From Methanocorpusculum sp. MCE (GTDB taxonomy: Archaea; Halobacteriota; Methanomicrobia; Methanomicrobiales; Methanocorpusculaceae): a stretch of DNA of 31,132 bases. The stretch is taken from contig NIZU01000061.1 of assembly GCA_003315675.1 (NCBI GenBank), forward strand, positions 1-31,132. Reading direction: 5' to 3'. The notes beneath the pieces are model-generated. The model saw nothing but the letters and a program-made list of their open reading frames with translations, was not told the origin of the DNA and did no database searches. Positions within the stretch are counted from its first letter, which is position 1. Each line of letters opens with the position of its first letter. Both the position numbers and the translations under genes were made by a program. Shown here piece after piece: positions 23,577 through 31,132 of the stretch.

Positions 23577-25526
23577 ATGGATAAACCAAAACTACTTAGC
23601 ATCATCAGTGTTATAGTGGTTCTCATTGCCTTCGCAATTCCGCTTGCCTATACCGGGGCTGCTACAATCCCCGATGAAGACTCCGGATTTATTTCTTGGT
23701 ATGAAAATCACCCGGCAGCAACACTTGGTGAAGCGTCCACCGGTGTTTACGCCGAAGATGTCGTGAACGATCCGGGCAAAGTGGACAAAATGCGACTCGC
23801 CTATGCATTAGGCTTTGTTACACTTCTTGCCCCTCTGCTCGCTCTTCTTCTTGCATTCCTCACAAAGAATGTTCTTCTGTCTCTGTTCCTTGGTGTTATT
23901 AACGGCGCCTGGACCCTCTGTCTTGTTACCGGTACAATTTTTGGTGCAGCATCGGGAGCATTCCTGAACTCGACCGATTATTTTGTCGCGACGATGGCTG
24001 ATCGATGGGATGCCGGCATCCTCATGCAGGTTCTGGTCATCGGAGCATTGATCGCACTTATCAGCCGTATGGGGGGTATGCGTGGTCTGGCAACGCTGAT
24101 CACCAGAATCGCCAAAGGTCCCCGCAGCGCGCAGGTCGCCATATGGCTGTCCGGATGGATCATCTTCTTCGATGATTATGCAAACGCCCTAATTATCGGC
24201 CCTATTATGCGTACGGTCTGCGACAAGTTCCGTATCTCGCGTGAGAAACTTGCATACCTCGTAGACTCAACGGCGGCCCCGGTCGCAGGAATCGTTCTTG
24301 TGTCAACGTGGATCGGAACCGAGATCGTGAATATCAACACCGGTCTTAGTATCGCAGGCATCACCGACATGTCCGCATTCGGTATCTTCATCGAGACGAT
24401 TCCCTACCGGTTCTATAATATTCTCGCACTCTTCTTCGTGCTGGCAACCGGCCTCCTTCTGCGTGAATACGGCCCGATGGCAAAAGCGGAACTGCGTGCC
24501 CGGACAACCGGACAAACCATCAAACCAGGTTCCGAAGTTGCAGCGGAAGAAGACTACGACAAAGATCCGGAAAAAGCCGAGCTCAAGGATGACCACGGCA
24601 TATTGAAGACTTCCAGAAAAGTCAACCCGCCGAACATCTGGAATGCAATCATTCCAATCGCAGTAATGATTATCTCAGCTCTCGTTCTCTTCTACACGAA
24701 CGGTGTATCCTACATTATGGCAGGAGAGGGTATCGGTATTCTCCCTGACGGGCAGACGATTACTGCTGAATTATTTATGCAGATGAACTTCTTTGAAGGC
24801 CACACCTATGCATACAGTTCTGCTGATGCAAGTATTGTCCTGTTCCAGGCCGGTCTTCTTGCCTGTATCGTTGCCATCATCATGGGTTTTGCCCAGAGGA
24901 TTTTCACTGTGAAAGAAGGTATAGATACCTGGGCACATGGTATGAAATCCATGGTCTTCGTATGTATTGTCCTGATTCTTGCATGGTCGATCGGATCAGT
25001 CATCAGTGATCTCGGAACGTCCTATTTCATCTCAGGTATTTTCTCTGACAATATCCCGCTCTGGATCGTACCTGCACTGATCTTCATCATTGCAGCGCTG
25101 ATCTCTTTTGCAACAGGAACTGCGTATGGAACAATGGCAATTCTTCTGCCTCTGTGTATCCCGCTTGCGGCTGTTATCGGAGGAGGAGTTATCAACGGTG
25201 AGGCAGTGGATCCGCTCTTCATTGTCCCCTGCTCATCAGCGGTTCTTACCGGAGCCATCTTTGGCGATCACTGCTCTCCAATCTCGGATACGACGATTCT
25301 GTCATCGATGGGTTCGGGATGTGGGCTGATGGATCATGTTCAAACACAAATCGGCTACTCACTGACAATCGCCGTGATCTCCGTTGTCGCATATCTCCTG
25401 ATCGGCATTGGCCTTCCAATCTGGATCGTTCTTCCGATCGGCGCTGTGCTGTGTGTCGCGGCCCTTCTGATCTTCGGTAAAAAAATGCCCACATGGGATC
25501 CGAAAACGGAAAAACTTCTCGAGTAA
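23577..25526 (+). CDS. nhaC: NhaC-family Na+/H+ (or Na+/solute) antiporter
   Basis: Cytoplasmic-membrane antiporter, 649 residues, with many hydrophobic segments. The family signature GAIFGDHCSPISDTT occurs near residue 580. A second block SGWIIFFDDYANALIIGP near 195 carries the paired Asp of the transport core, and VDSTAAPVAGIVLVSTWIG follows. A charged loop (about 305-345, EEDYDKDPEKAELKDD) separates the two halves, and an external domain follows the first helix. I chose ATG 23577 because GAGGTG lies well placed; GTG 23565 is in frame but overlaps that site. Members exchange Na+ for H+ or for malate/lactate or other solutes. Neither peptidase nor MFS neighbour decides the substrate. Confidence 0.87.
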   Translation: MDKPKLLSIISVIVVLIAFAIPLAYTGAATIPDEDSGFISWYENHPAATLGEASTGVYAEDVVNDPGKVDKMRLAYALGFVTLLAPLLALLLAFLTKNVLLSLFLGVINGAWTLCLVTGTIFGAASGAFLNSTDYFVATMADRWDAGILMQVLVIGALIALISRMGGMRGLATLITRIAKGPRSAQVAIWLSGWIIFFDDYANALIIGPIMRTVCDKFRISREKLAYLVDSTAAPVAGIVLVSTWIGTEIVNINTGLSIAGITDMSAFGIFIETIPYRFYNILALFFVLATGLLLREYGPMAKAELRARTTGQTIKPGSEVAAEEDYDKDPEKAELKDDHGILKTSRKVNPPNIWNAIIPIAVMIISALVLFYTNGVSYIMAGEGIGILPDGQTITAELFMQMNFFEGHTYAYSSADASIVLFQAGLLACIVAIIMGFAQRIFTVKEGIDTWAHGMKSMVFVCIVLILAWSIGSVISDLGTSYFISGIFSDNIPLWIVPALIFIIAALISFATGTAYGTMAILLPLCIPLAAVIGGGVINGEAVDPLFIVPCSSAVLTGAIFGDHCSPISDTTILSSMGSGCGLMDHVQTQIGYSLTIAVISVVAYLLIGIGLPIWIVLPIGAVLCVAALLIFGKKMPTWDPKTEKLLE

Positions 25527-25598
25527 ACTCGGGATCATTATCTCATTTCTTTTTTCCTTCGCAGATTTCAAGTATTCATACTGCCAACGTGTTTAAGC

Positions 25599-27030
25599 GT
25601 GTATTCCGTCATCACCAATCCAAACCATCAAAAAATGCTGCTGCTGATTGCTGCATTTGCCGTGTTTATGGACGGACTTGACGGATCGATTGTCAACGTT
25701 GTTTTGCAGGTGATGGCCGCCGAGTTCGGTATCGACATCTCGGGAAGCTCATGGGTTGTGATTGCATACCTGCTTTTCATGGCAGGATTCATTCTTGCAT
25801 TCGTGAAAGTTGCCGACAATGGAAAAATTCGCGGGGTATTCTCTATCGGTTTTGGGATTTTCGCCATTGGTTCTCTGATGTGTGCTCTCTCCCCTTCGCT
25901 TGAATTCATCGTCGCCGCGCGTGCTTTGCAGGGGCTTGGGGCTTCGATGATTGCAGCGGCGGCGGCGCTGCTCGTAACACGGTTCCTGCCAAAAGAAAGA
26001 CGGGGATTTGGCATGGGTGTAATTGCAACGACCGGCGGCATCGCTCTAACCTTCGGCCCCCCGCTTGGGGGATTTATTTCAGCATACCTTTCATGGCACT
26101 GGATTTTTTTTAATTAACGTACCGATTGGAATTGCTGCCATCATTCTTGCTAAGCTGGCTATACCTTTGCCGAGCGGCAAGCCGGTGAATGATCATTTCG
26201 ATAAAATAGGGACAGCTCTGATGTTTGCAGCGATTGCATCGATGATTATTTTCTTCGAACGCGGTCCGGTCCTTGGGTGGACGAACGTCACGATTCTCAT
26301 CTGCGGAGCGGTCTTTGCAGCTACCTTAGCGGGGTTTTGTGTTCATTCGCTGCGAAGTTCCGCCCCACTTTTGAATATCAGGATATTCCGGCACTGGAAA
26401 TTTTCTTCAGTCACCATTTCATATCTTCTGACATGTGCCGTGTTTTCCGGCGTCATGTATATGGTCCCGTATTACATGCAGACGGCGGTGGGTTTATCGA
26501 CGGTAACGTCGGGGATGCTTCTGATGATCGCATCGATTCTGACAGCGCTTGTTGGAATCCCTATCGGCGCGTGGAGCGACAAAATCGGCTGCCGTATACC
26601 ATGCATTATGGCCGCGTTGTTCAGAATTGCATTCTGCCTGATCTTCCTGCTGATCATTCCGGAGTGGGGGGTGGCAGCAATTATTCCCGGTCTGATCTGC
26701 ATGGGCCTTTCATTCGGCATCTCAGGAGGTCCGGCTACCACGCGTATCGTCCAATTCTCTCCAAAAGGCGAAGACGGAATAGGAACGTCGGTTATGATCA
26801 CCTAGGATTTTCTTGGAGGCGTAATCGGGGTTGCTTCTTATGCAGTGGTTTTTTCCCTGGCGGTTCCCGGATCGGTAGGCGTTTCGGTGAGTGATCTCTC
26901 ATCGGCGGTGCTGACGAGCGGGTTCCATGCTACAGCCGCTTTCGGATTGATTCTGGGAATTATAACGCTTATTCTCTCGAGTGTGGTGCCGAATCTGATC
27001 GTGAAAAAAAGTGAGTCGGCAGACCTGTAA
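25599..27030 (+). pseudogene. Broken MFS exporter (DHA2/EmrB-like)
   Basis: Fourteen-helix drug-exporter type major facilitator protein, split into three open frames. The first (172 residues) contains FMDGLDGSIVNVVL (motif D-like) and GPPLGGFIS (motif C), ending at SWHWIFFN and a stop. The poly-T run at 26104-26111 has eight T; with seven, the frame would continue as WHWIFLINVPIGIAAI. The second part runs to an in-frame TAG at 26803-26805 in SVMIT-stop-DFLGGVIG, and the same frame continues to the natural stop at 27030. Two independent lesions make it a pseudogene. The neighbouring NhaC gene is intact. The original substrate cannot be told from the sequence. Confidence 0.85.
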
Positions 27031-27044
27031 AAAAAGGTGGAGGA

Positions 27045-28169
27045 TTACCCTCTCAGAATATCTTTTGCGATCCAGTCGCCGATATCCGAGGTGTGGAGTG
27101 AGCCGCCCATATCTTTTGTGACCGCCTTTGCAAGAATCGAATGTTCAATCGAGCTGACAACGGCTGATGCCGCCGCATGCTCGCCGAGCGAATCCAGCAG
27201 AAGTGAACCGGACCATATTGTCGCAAGAGGATTTGCCACATATTTACCCTTATACTTCGGTGCAGATCCGTGGATCGGCTCGAACATCGAGGTTCCCTTC
27301 AGGTTGATGTTTCCTCCGGGAGCAAGACCAAGGCCTCCCTGGATCATCGCCCCGAGATCGGTGATGATGTCACCAAACATGTTCGGGGTAACGACGACAT
27401 CGAACCATTCTGGATTTTTCACAAACCACATCGTGATCGCATCAACGAAGTTATATTCAGTTGCCACGTTCGGGTAGCCCTTCTTCGTCTCCTCGAATAC
27501 TTCACGCCAGAGTCCGTAAACGTCCGTTAAAACATTCGCCTTATCAACAGACGTCAGTTTCTTTTCCCGCGTTTCCGCAAGATCGAACGCGTACTCCATT
27601 ACGCGTTTCGACCCTTCGCGGCTCACGACGCCGATCTGATACGCAAGTTCATCGGAATCGGTCTCCACATCAACGCCGAATTTTACCGAGTAGAGATCGC
27701 GGATGACTTCCAAATGATCCCGCTGTTTTCCTGCCTTTGCGCGGGAACCGATACCCACATAGAAGTCCTCGGTGTTCTCCCGCACAACCACGAAGTCGAT
27801 ATCCTCCGGCTTCTTGTTTGCGAGAGGGGTTTCGACTCCCTTCAGGAGTTTAATTGGGCGGAGATTCACGTACTGGTCGAAGTAGAATCTGACCGCAAGC
27901 AAAATCCCTTTCACCAGAATTCCCGGTTTGACACGGTCATCGCCGATCGCCCCGAAGTAGATCGCTGGGAATTTTCCAAGCTCTTTTAACTCATCCTCCG
28001 AGATCAGCTCTCCTGTCTGCAGATACTTTTCAGCTCCCGTATCAAAGTCGGTCCAGTTGATGTCGAATCCGAACTATTCTCCTGCAGCGTCCAATACTTT
28101 TCTTCCTTCGGCAATGATCTCGGGACCAATGCCGTCTCCCGGCATACATGCCGCATTATATGATGTCAT
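27045..28169 (-). pseudogene. leuB: 3-isopropylmalate dehydrogenase with in-frame TAG at codon 32
   Basis: Oxidises 3-isopropylmalate (or 3-methylmalate in the citramalate route) to the keto acid. The original start is ATG 28169, overlapping the ancestral leuD stop as ATGA. Residues MPGDGIGPEIIAEGRKVLDAAGE are followed by a TAG at 28074-28076 where an AAG lysine codon would fit by one base change, then FGFDINWTDFDTGAE continues normally. Later motifs are intact: NLRPIKLLKG, VVRENTEDFYVGIG, TPNMFGDIITDLGAMIQGGLG and EPIHGSAPKYKGK. With the TAG the gene yields only 31 residues unless translation restarts; a restart at 27914 would lack the N-terminal 86 residues of the nucleotide-binding domain. 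The sequence fits the IPMDH/homoisocitrate dehydrogenase family; context favours leucine synthesis. Confidence 0.87.
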
Positions 28170-28643
28170 TTATTTCCTCGCATTTTTGCGTATTCAACAA
28201 GGCCGCCGGCCTCGATTATTCTCATCATGAACTCAGGAATCGGTTCAAGCGGATACTGTTTTTTTGTCTGCTTCGATGTATGCCTGACTGAGATTCACGA
28301 AAACCTCAGATCCGTCGGCAATCTTGTCCGTATCCGGACAAACCAGCGGTAAAACGCAGGTATTTATCGCATTCCGGTAAAAGATCCTCGCAAACGATTT
28401 CGCAACCACAAATTCGATGCCGGCTCCTTTCAGTGCGAGCGGGGCATGCTCCCGCGATGAACCGCAGCCGAAGTTTCTGCCGGCAACGATCACATCGCCG
28501 TCTTTTGCTTCTGCAGCAAACTCACTGCGCGTACCCTCAAACGCATGCGATGCAAGCTCTTTTGGATCGTAGATCGTCAGGAACCGGGCCGGAATTATCG
28601 CATCGGTATCGATGTCGTCGCCGAATTTCCATGCTCTGCCCAT
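28166..28643 (-). pseudogene. leuD: 3-isopropylmalate dehydratase small subunit with 3' frameshift
   Basis: Swivelling subunit of the isopropylmalate (and citramalate-derived) isomerase. The start MGRAWKFGDDIDTDAIIPAR is normal and GRNFGCGSSREHAPLALKG is present. At a run of seven A (minus strand, 28259-28265) the frame shifts; with six A it would read ADKKQYPLEPIPEFMM, then RIIEAGGLVEYAKMRGNK and a stop overlapping leuB. As sequenced, the product ends after 132 residues in KKTVSA, missing the last 27 residues. The loop after IIPAR is FLTI; methanogen homoaconitase small subunits have YLRT there, so this argues against an AksE role. The lesion is mild and a shortened protein might fold. Confidence 0.82.
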
Positions 28644-28646
28644 GAT

Positions 28647-29896
28647 TCACACCTCCCTCGGGTCGGTGATCACGCCGGTGATCGCAGACGCCGCGGCGAT
28701 AGCAGGAGAAGAAAGATAGACGAAGCTTTCAGTGCTTCCCTGTCTTCCCCGGAAGTTGCGGTTCGATGTCGAGAGGGAAACCTCGCCGGGAGCTAAAAGC
28801 CCGAAAGCCCCTCCCATACACGGCCCGCAGCACGGCGCTTCAACCAATGCCCCGGCTTCGACGAACTTCTCGATAAGTCCTGCTTTCAGGACTTTCATGT
28901 ACTCGGCTTTGGATGCCGGAACCATGATCACGCGTACATCTTCAGAGAAGACATTATCGCCAAGGACTTCGGCCGCTTCGGCAAAGTCTTCATACCTGCC
29001 GTTCGTGCATGACCCGATGAAGACCTGATCGACCGGTTTTCCGGCGACTTCAGTCACATCGACAACATTATCGACATTATGCGGGACGGCGATCTTCGGA
29101 TTGATCTTGGAGATATCGTAATTCCGGGTTTCAAAGAACACCGCATCTTCATCGCTCGCGAGTGAAAACGGTGTGACATCGTTTCGTCCACGCATATACT
29201 CCCAGGTCTTTTCATCCGGCGGGACGATGCCTGCTTTTGCTCCCATCTCGATGGCCATGTTTGCACAGGTCATTCTTCCGGGAATGTCCATTTCCGAGAA
29301 CGCATTGCCGCAGAATTCAAGCGCACGATAGGTCGCGCCGTCAGCGCCGATCTCGCCGGCAAGGGTCAGGATGAGGTCCTTTGGCCCGACACGGGTCTGG
29401 AACTTCCCGTTTGCATTGATCCAGATCGTCTCGGGGACTCTGAAGTAGAGTTCGCCGAATTTCAGGACGTAGGCCATATCGGTCGAGCCGATACCTGTCG
29501 AAAATGCACCAAGAGCGCCGTACGCACAGGTATGGGAATCCGACCCGACGACGATATCGCCGGGTTTTACCCACCCCATTTCGGGAACGACCTGATGACA
29601 GACTCACTCTTTTATGTCGTAGTTGTGGATGCCCTGTTCGCTGGCAAACCGTCTCATCATCACATGATTTTCTGCTGCGCTGATGGAATCAGCCGGGATC
29701 TGATGGTCGAAGAGCATGATGACTTTTTTCGGATCAAAGACGCTGCCTCCACCCATCTCTTTCATTACATTGATCGCAAGAGGACCCGTGATATCATGTA
29801 TCATCGCACCGTCGACCGGTGCCATTACTACATCTCCTGCTCTGCATTCTTTTTTGCAGTGAGCGGAGAAGATTTTTCAGTTATGGTCAATCCCAT
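28647..29896 (-). pseudogene. leuC: 3-isopropylmalate dehydratase large subunit with frameshift and in-frame TGA
   Basis: Fe-S subunit of the isomerase. The ancestral start is ATG 29896 (MGLTITEK). At a run of five A (minus strand, 29873-29877) one base is missing; with six A the frame reads TEKIFSAHCKKECRAGDVVMAP and joins the open frame at VDGAMIHDITGPLAI. A second lesion is a TGA at about 29601-29603, in NYDIKE-stop-VCHQVVPEMG, where the family has GVCHQV; GGA to TGA explains it. The rest is open: VVGSDSHTCAYGALGAF, IGSCTNGR and PCCGPCMGGAFG (cluster cysteines). The corrected protein would be about 416 residues, normal for archaeal LeuC. Confidence 0.87.
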
Positions 29897-29937
29897 TTAC
29901 ATCACTTTCGATTTTTATGATATTTTTTACGTTTTTT

Positions 29938-30441
29938 TTACTGACGCAGAGCGGAGCCGAGGGATCCTCTCTGCAGGGCAACTCTGCCGGTCCTGACGAG
30001 TTCCAGAATCCCGTAAGGACGCAGAAGGGATTCCATGGCAATGATTTTCTCTGAGTCGCCGGTGATCTCAAGAACGAGAGTCTGAGCACCGACATCGATG
30101 ATTTTTGCCCGGAAAATCCCCGCAATCTGCATGACTTCGGAACGCTGGAGTCCAGGGTCGGCATGGACTTTGATCAGTGCAAGCTCGCGTTCGACATGCT
30201 CTTTTTCCGTGATATCTGTGATTTTTATAACATCAATCAGCTTATTGAGCTGTTTTTTTACCTGTTCGATGTGCATGTCGTCGCTGATAACCACGATTGT
30301 GATCCGGCTCATACCCGGCGTTTCGCAGGTTCCTACAGCAAGGCTTTCGATGTTGAATCCTCTTCGGGAGAAGAGACCGGAAACCCGTGCGAGGACACCA
30401 GCCTTGTTCTCAACAAGGATACTCATGATATGCTGTTTCAT
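29938..30441 (-). CDS. ilvH: Acetolactate synthase small (regulatory) subunit
   Basis: ACT-domain regulatory subunit of acetohydroxyacid synthase, 167 residues, complete. It begins MKQHIMSILVENKAGVLARVSGLF with RRGFNIESLAVG, the valine-binding ACT domain, followed by the second domain with ALIKVHAD and ILELVRTGRVALQRG. Its start overlaps the ilvB stop as ATGA, so it was coupled to the catalytic subunit. It is the only intact gene left in ilvB-ilvH-leuC-leuD-leuB and would have no partner from this locus. The gene symbol ilvN is equally used. Confidence 0.93.
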   Translation of the reverse strand: MKQHIMSILVENKAGVLARVSGLFSRRGFNIESLAVGTCETPGMSRITIVVISDDMHIEQVKKQLNKLIDVIKITDITEKEHVERELALIKVHADPGLQRSEVMQIAGIFRAKIIDVGAQTLVLEITGDSEKIIAMESLLRPYGILELVRTGRVALQRGSLGSALRQ

Positions 30442-30822
30442 GGTCCTGACCCTCCGTTGTGGTTATGTTTTCCGATCATATCGCTGATAGCAGCACCAGC
30501 CGGAACCATGGGATAAACATTTTCCTCCCTCTCGATCTGGAAATCCAGAAGATATGGACCGTCATAATCCAACGCGGTCCGGAGAGCCTCGTCGATCCGA
30601 TCAGCGGATTCTACTTTCATACCCTGAATGCCGTAGGCTTTTGCGATTCCGACAAAGTCCACGGAAGGCAGTTCCGTGTAGGAGTATCTTCTGTCGTAGA
30701 AGAGTTCCTGCCACTGTCTGACCATTCCGAGATACATATTGTTCAGAATCACGATCTTCACCGGGATCTTGTACTGCGCAACGTTGGCAAGTTCCTGAAT
30801 GTTCATGAATATTACGTCCCAT
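30438..30822 (-). pseudogene. ilvB: Acetolactate synthase large subunit, 3' remnant cut by an insertion element
   Basis: Only the C-terminal part of the catalytic subunit is here. Homology starts at FMNIQELANVAQYKIPVKIV (Phe codon 30807-30809) and continues through ILNNMYLGMVRQWQELFYDRRYS to the normal end. In acetolactate synthases the thiamine-diphosphate motif is GDGSFxMN followed about 25-30 residues later by NN; the insertion lies between GDG and the Met-Asn pair, so the motif is split and the upstream part lies beyond the element, outside the window. An open frame runs on into the element, but its first 45 or so residues are element sequence and not IlvB. Confidence 0.87.
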
Positions 30823-30895
30823 ATGACACACCCATTCCGCTCACCATGACACAACAAGTCCGCTGAAATGATACAAGAATTCCGCACATGACATA
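30823..30895. repeat. Terminal repeat array of the insertion element (four units)
   Basis: Units begin at 30823 (ATGACACA), 30846 (ATGACACA), 30868 (ATGATACA) and 30888 (ATGACATA), spaced 23, 22 and 20 bases. The first three also share a CCGC core about 12 bases after the start (ATTCCGCTC, GTCCGCTG, TTCCGCAC). Such multiple sites are the binding places of the IstA transposase in IS21-family elements. Confidence 0.65.
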
Positions 30896-30920
30896 CCCCC
30901 ATATCCGTATGAAAAATAGA

Positions 30921-30940
30921 ACGTGGGAATAATTCCACGT
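30921..30940. terminator. Inverted repeat just after istB
   Basis: ACGTGG and CCACGT arms with an AT-rich centre lie directly downstream of the istB stop codon and could end its transcript. Confidence 0.4.
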
Positions 30941-30941
30941 A

Positions 30942-31132
30942 TTACTTCTTTACTCCCAGAATCTTTCTCATAGACTCCCCCTCAAGAACAATCGTATAAG
31001 CATTATGAACGACCCTATCACAAATTGCATCGGCAAATGTCGCCTCCCCAATTTTTTCATACCACCCCTCGACCTGAAACTGTGAACAGAAAACAGTTGA
31101 CACTCGATCATATCTCGCCTCAACAATCTCCA
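30942..31132 (-). CDS. istB: IstB-like transposition ATPase (C-terminal part)
   Basis: The helper ATPase of IS21-family transposition. Only the last 62 or so residues lie in the window, reading toward the element end: RYDRVSTVFCSQFQVEGWYE, IGEATFADAICDRVVHNAY, then LEGESMRKI and a short basic tail with stop TAA at 30942-30944. The combination of W-x-x-x-I-G, ADAI-DR-VHNAY and GESMRK is the signature end of IstB proteins. The Walker motifs and istA lie to the right, outside the window. Confidence 0.87.
   Translation of the reverse strand, partial: EIVEARYDRVSTVFCSQFQVEGWYEKIGEATFADAICDRVVHNAYTIVLEGESMRKILGVKK

Larger units (their letters stand above)
30823..31132 (-). mobile_element. One end of an IS21-family insertion sequence
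   Basis: The element begins near 30823 inside ilvB and runs out of the window. Its end carries four spaced copies of an ATGAcAcA-like unit (see the repeat entry), a feature of IS21-family ends, and the following gene is istB. Without the other end, target duplication cannot be seen. Elements of this family usually start with TG, and TGACACACCC at 30824 agrees. Confidence 0.82.

Noticed and set aside
26803..28076. In-frame TAG codons in the MFS gene and leuB read as pyrrolysine
   Set aside because: Both genes belong to no known pyrrolysine family, the MFS gene also has a frameshift, and TAG is used as the ordinary stop of the binding-protein gene and of mdh in this window.
29601..29603. In-frame TGA in leuC as selenocysteine
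   Set aside because: The family has glycine at this position, a single base change explains the TGA, and the gene has a second frameshift.
28166..29896. leuC/leuD as homoaconitase (coenzyme B synthesis)
   Set aside because: The ilvB-ilvH-leuC-leuD-leuB context and the FLTI loop in the small subunit, where methanogen homoaconitases have YLRT, favour isopropylmalate/citramalate isomerase; loss of homoaconitase would also be expected to be lethal in a methanogen.
1..31132. CRISPR array, phage or defence island
   Set aside because: No regularly spaced repeat-spacer pattern, no cas-like or phage structural proteins; the only repeat array is the insertion-element end at 30823-30895.

Overview
The window reads as euryarchaeal methanogen chromosome. 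Archaeal-type information genes (L30e, L10e, two-KH NusA, family B DNA polymerase, class I CCA enzyme, ThiI without rhodanese domain), hydrogenase maturation genes hypC-hypA-hypE, an archaeal type IV pilin and TATA-like boxes about 25-33 bases upstream of many starts (suggesting leaderless mRNAs) all fit. The overall flavour suggests Methanomicrobiales, perhaps a Methanocorpusculum relative; that rank is inference.

Left part (1-7930): the tail of a probable transposase and a G-rich tract, a type IV pilin-like gene, the overlapping unit hypC-hypA-hypE-pyrC, a tRNA-Ser(UGA), and an overlapping RNA-maturation unit thpR-cca-larE-like-thiI. All genes here are on the minus strand except the left-edge fragment.

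Middle (7990-20230): a DEAD-box helicase with DbpA-type RNA-binding domain, rpl30e-nusA, mobA-panE on the minus strand, an NrtA/SsuA-type ABC importer whose binding protein appears circularly permuted, rpl10e, then convergent polB and malate/lactate dehydrogenase, and a GNAT acetyltransferase. All are intact.

Right part (20330-31132): genes of branched-chain amino acid synthesis with repeated damage. ilvD has a frameshift near codon 34. The minus-strand unit ilvB-ilvH-leuC-leuD-leuB has an insertion-element end cutting ilvB, a frameshift plus an in-frame TGA in leuC, a homopolymer frameshift in leuD and a TAG in leuB; only ilvH is intact. An adjacent MFS exporter also has a frameshift and an in-frame TAG. 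An M24 peptidase and a NhaC-type antiporter in the same region are intact. The right edge is the end of an IS21-family element (istB 3' part plus a set of about 20-23-base terminal repeats).

Taken together, the organism probably cannot make leucine, isoleucine and valine unless other copies exist, and the lesions look recent because active-site motifs on both sides of each lesion are preserved. Sequencing error is the main alternative for the three homopolymer cases, but not for the two premature TAG codons, the TGA or the insertion.
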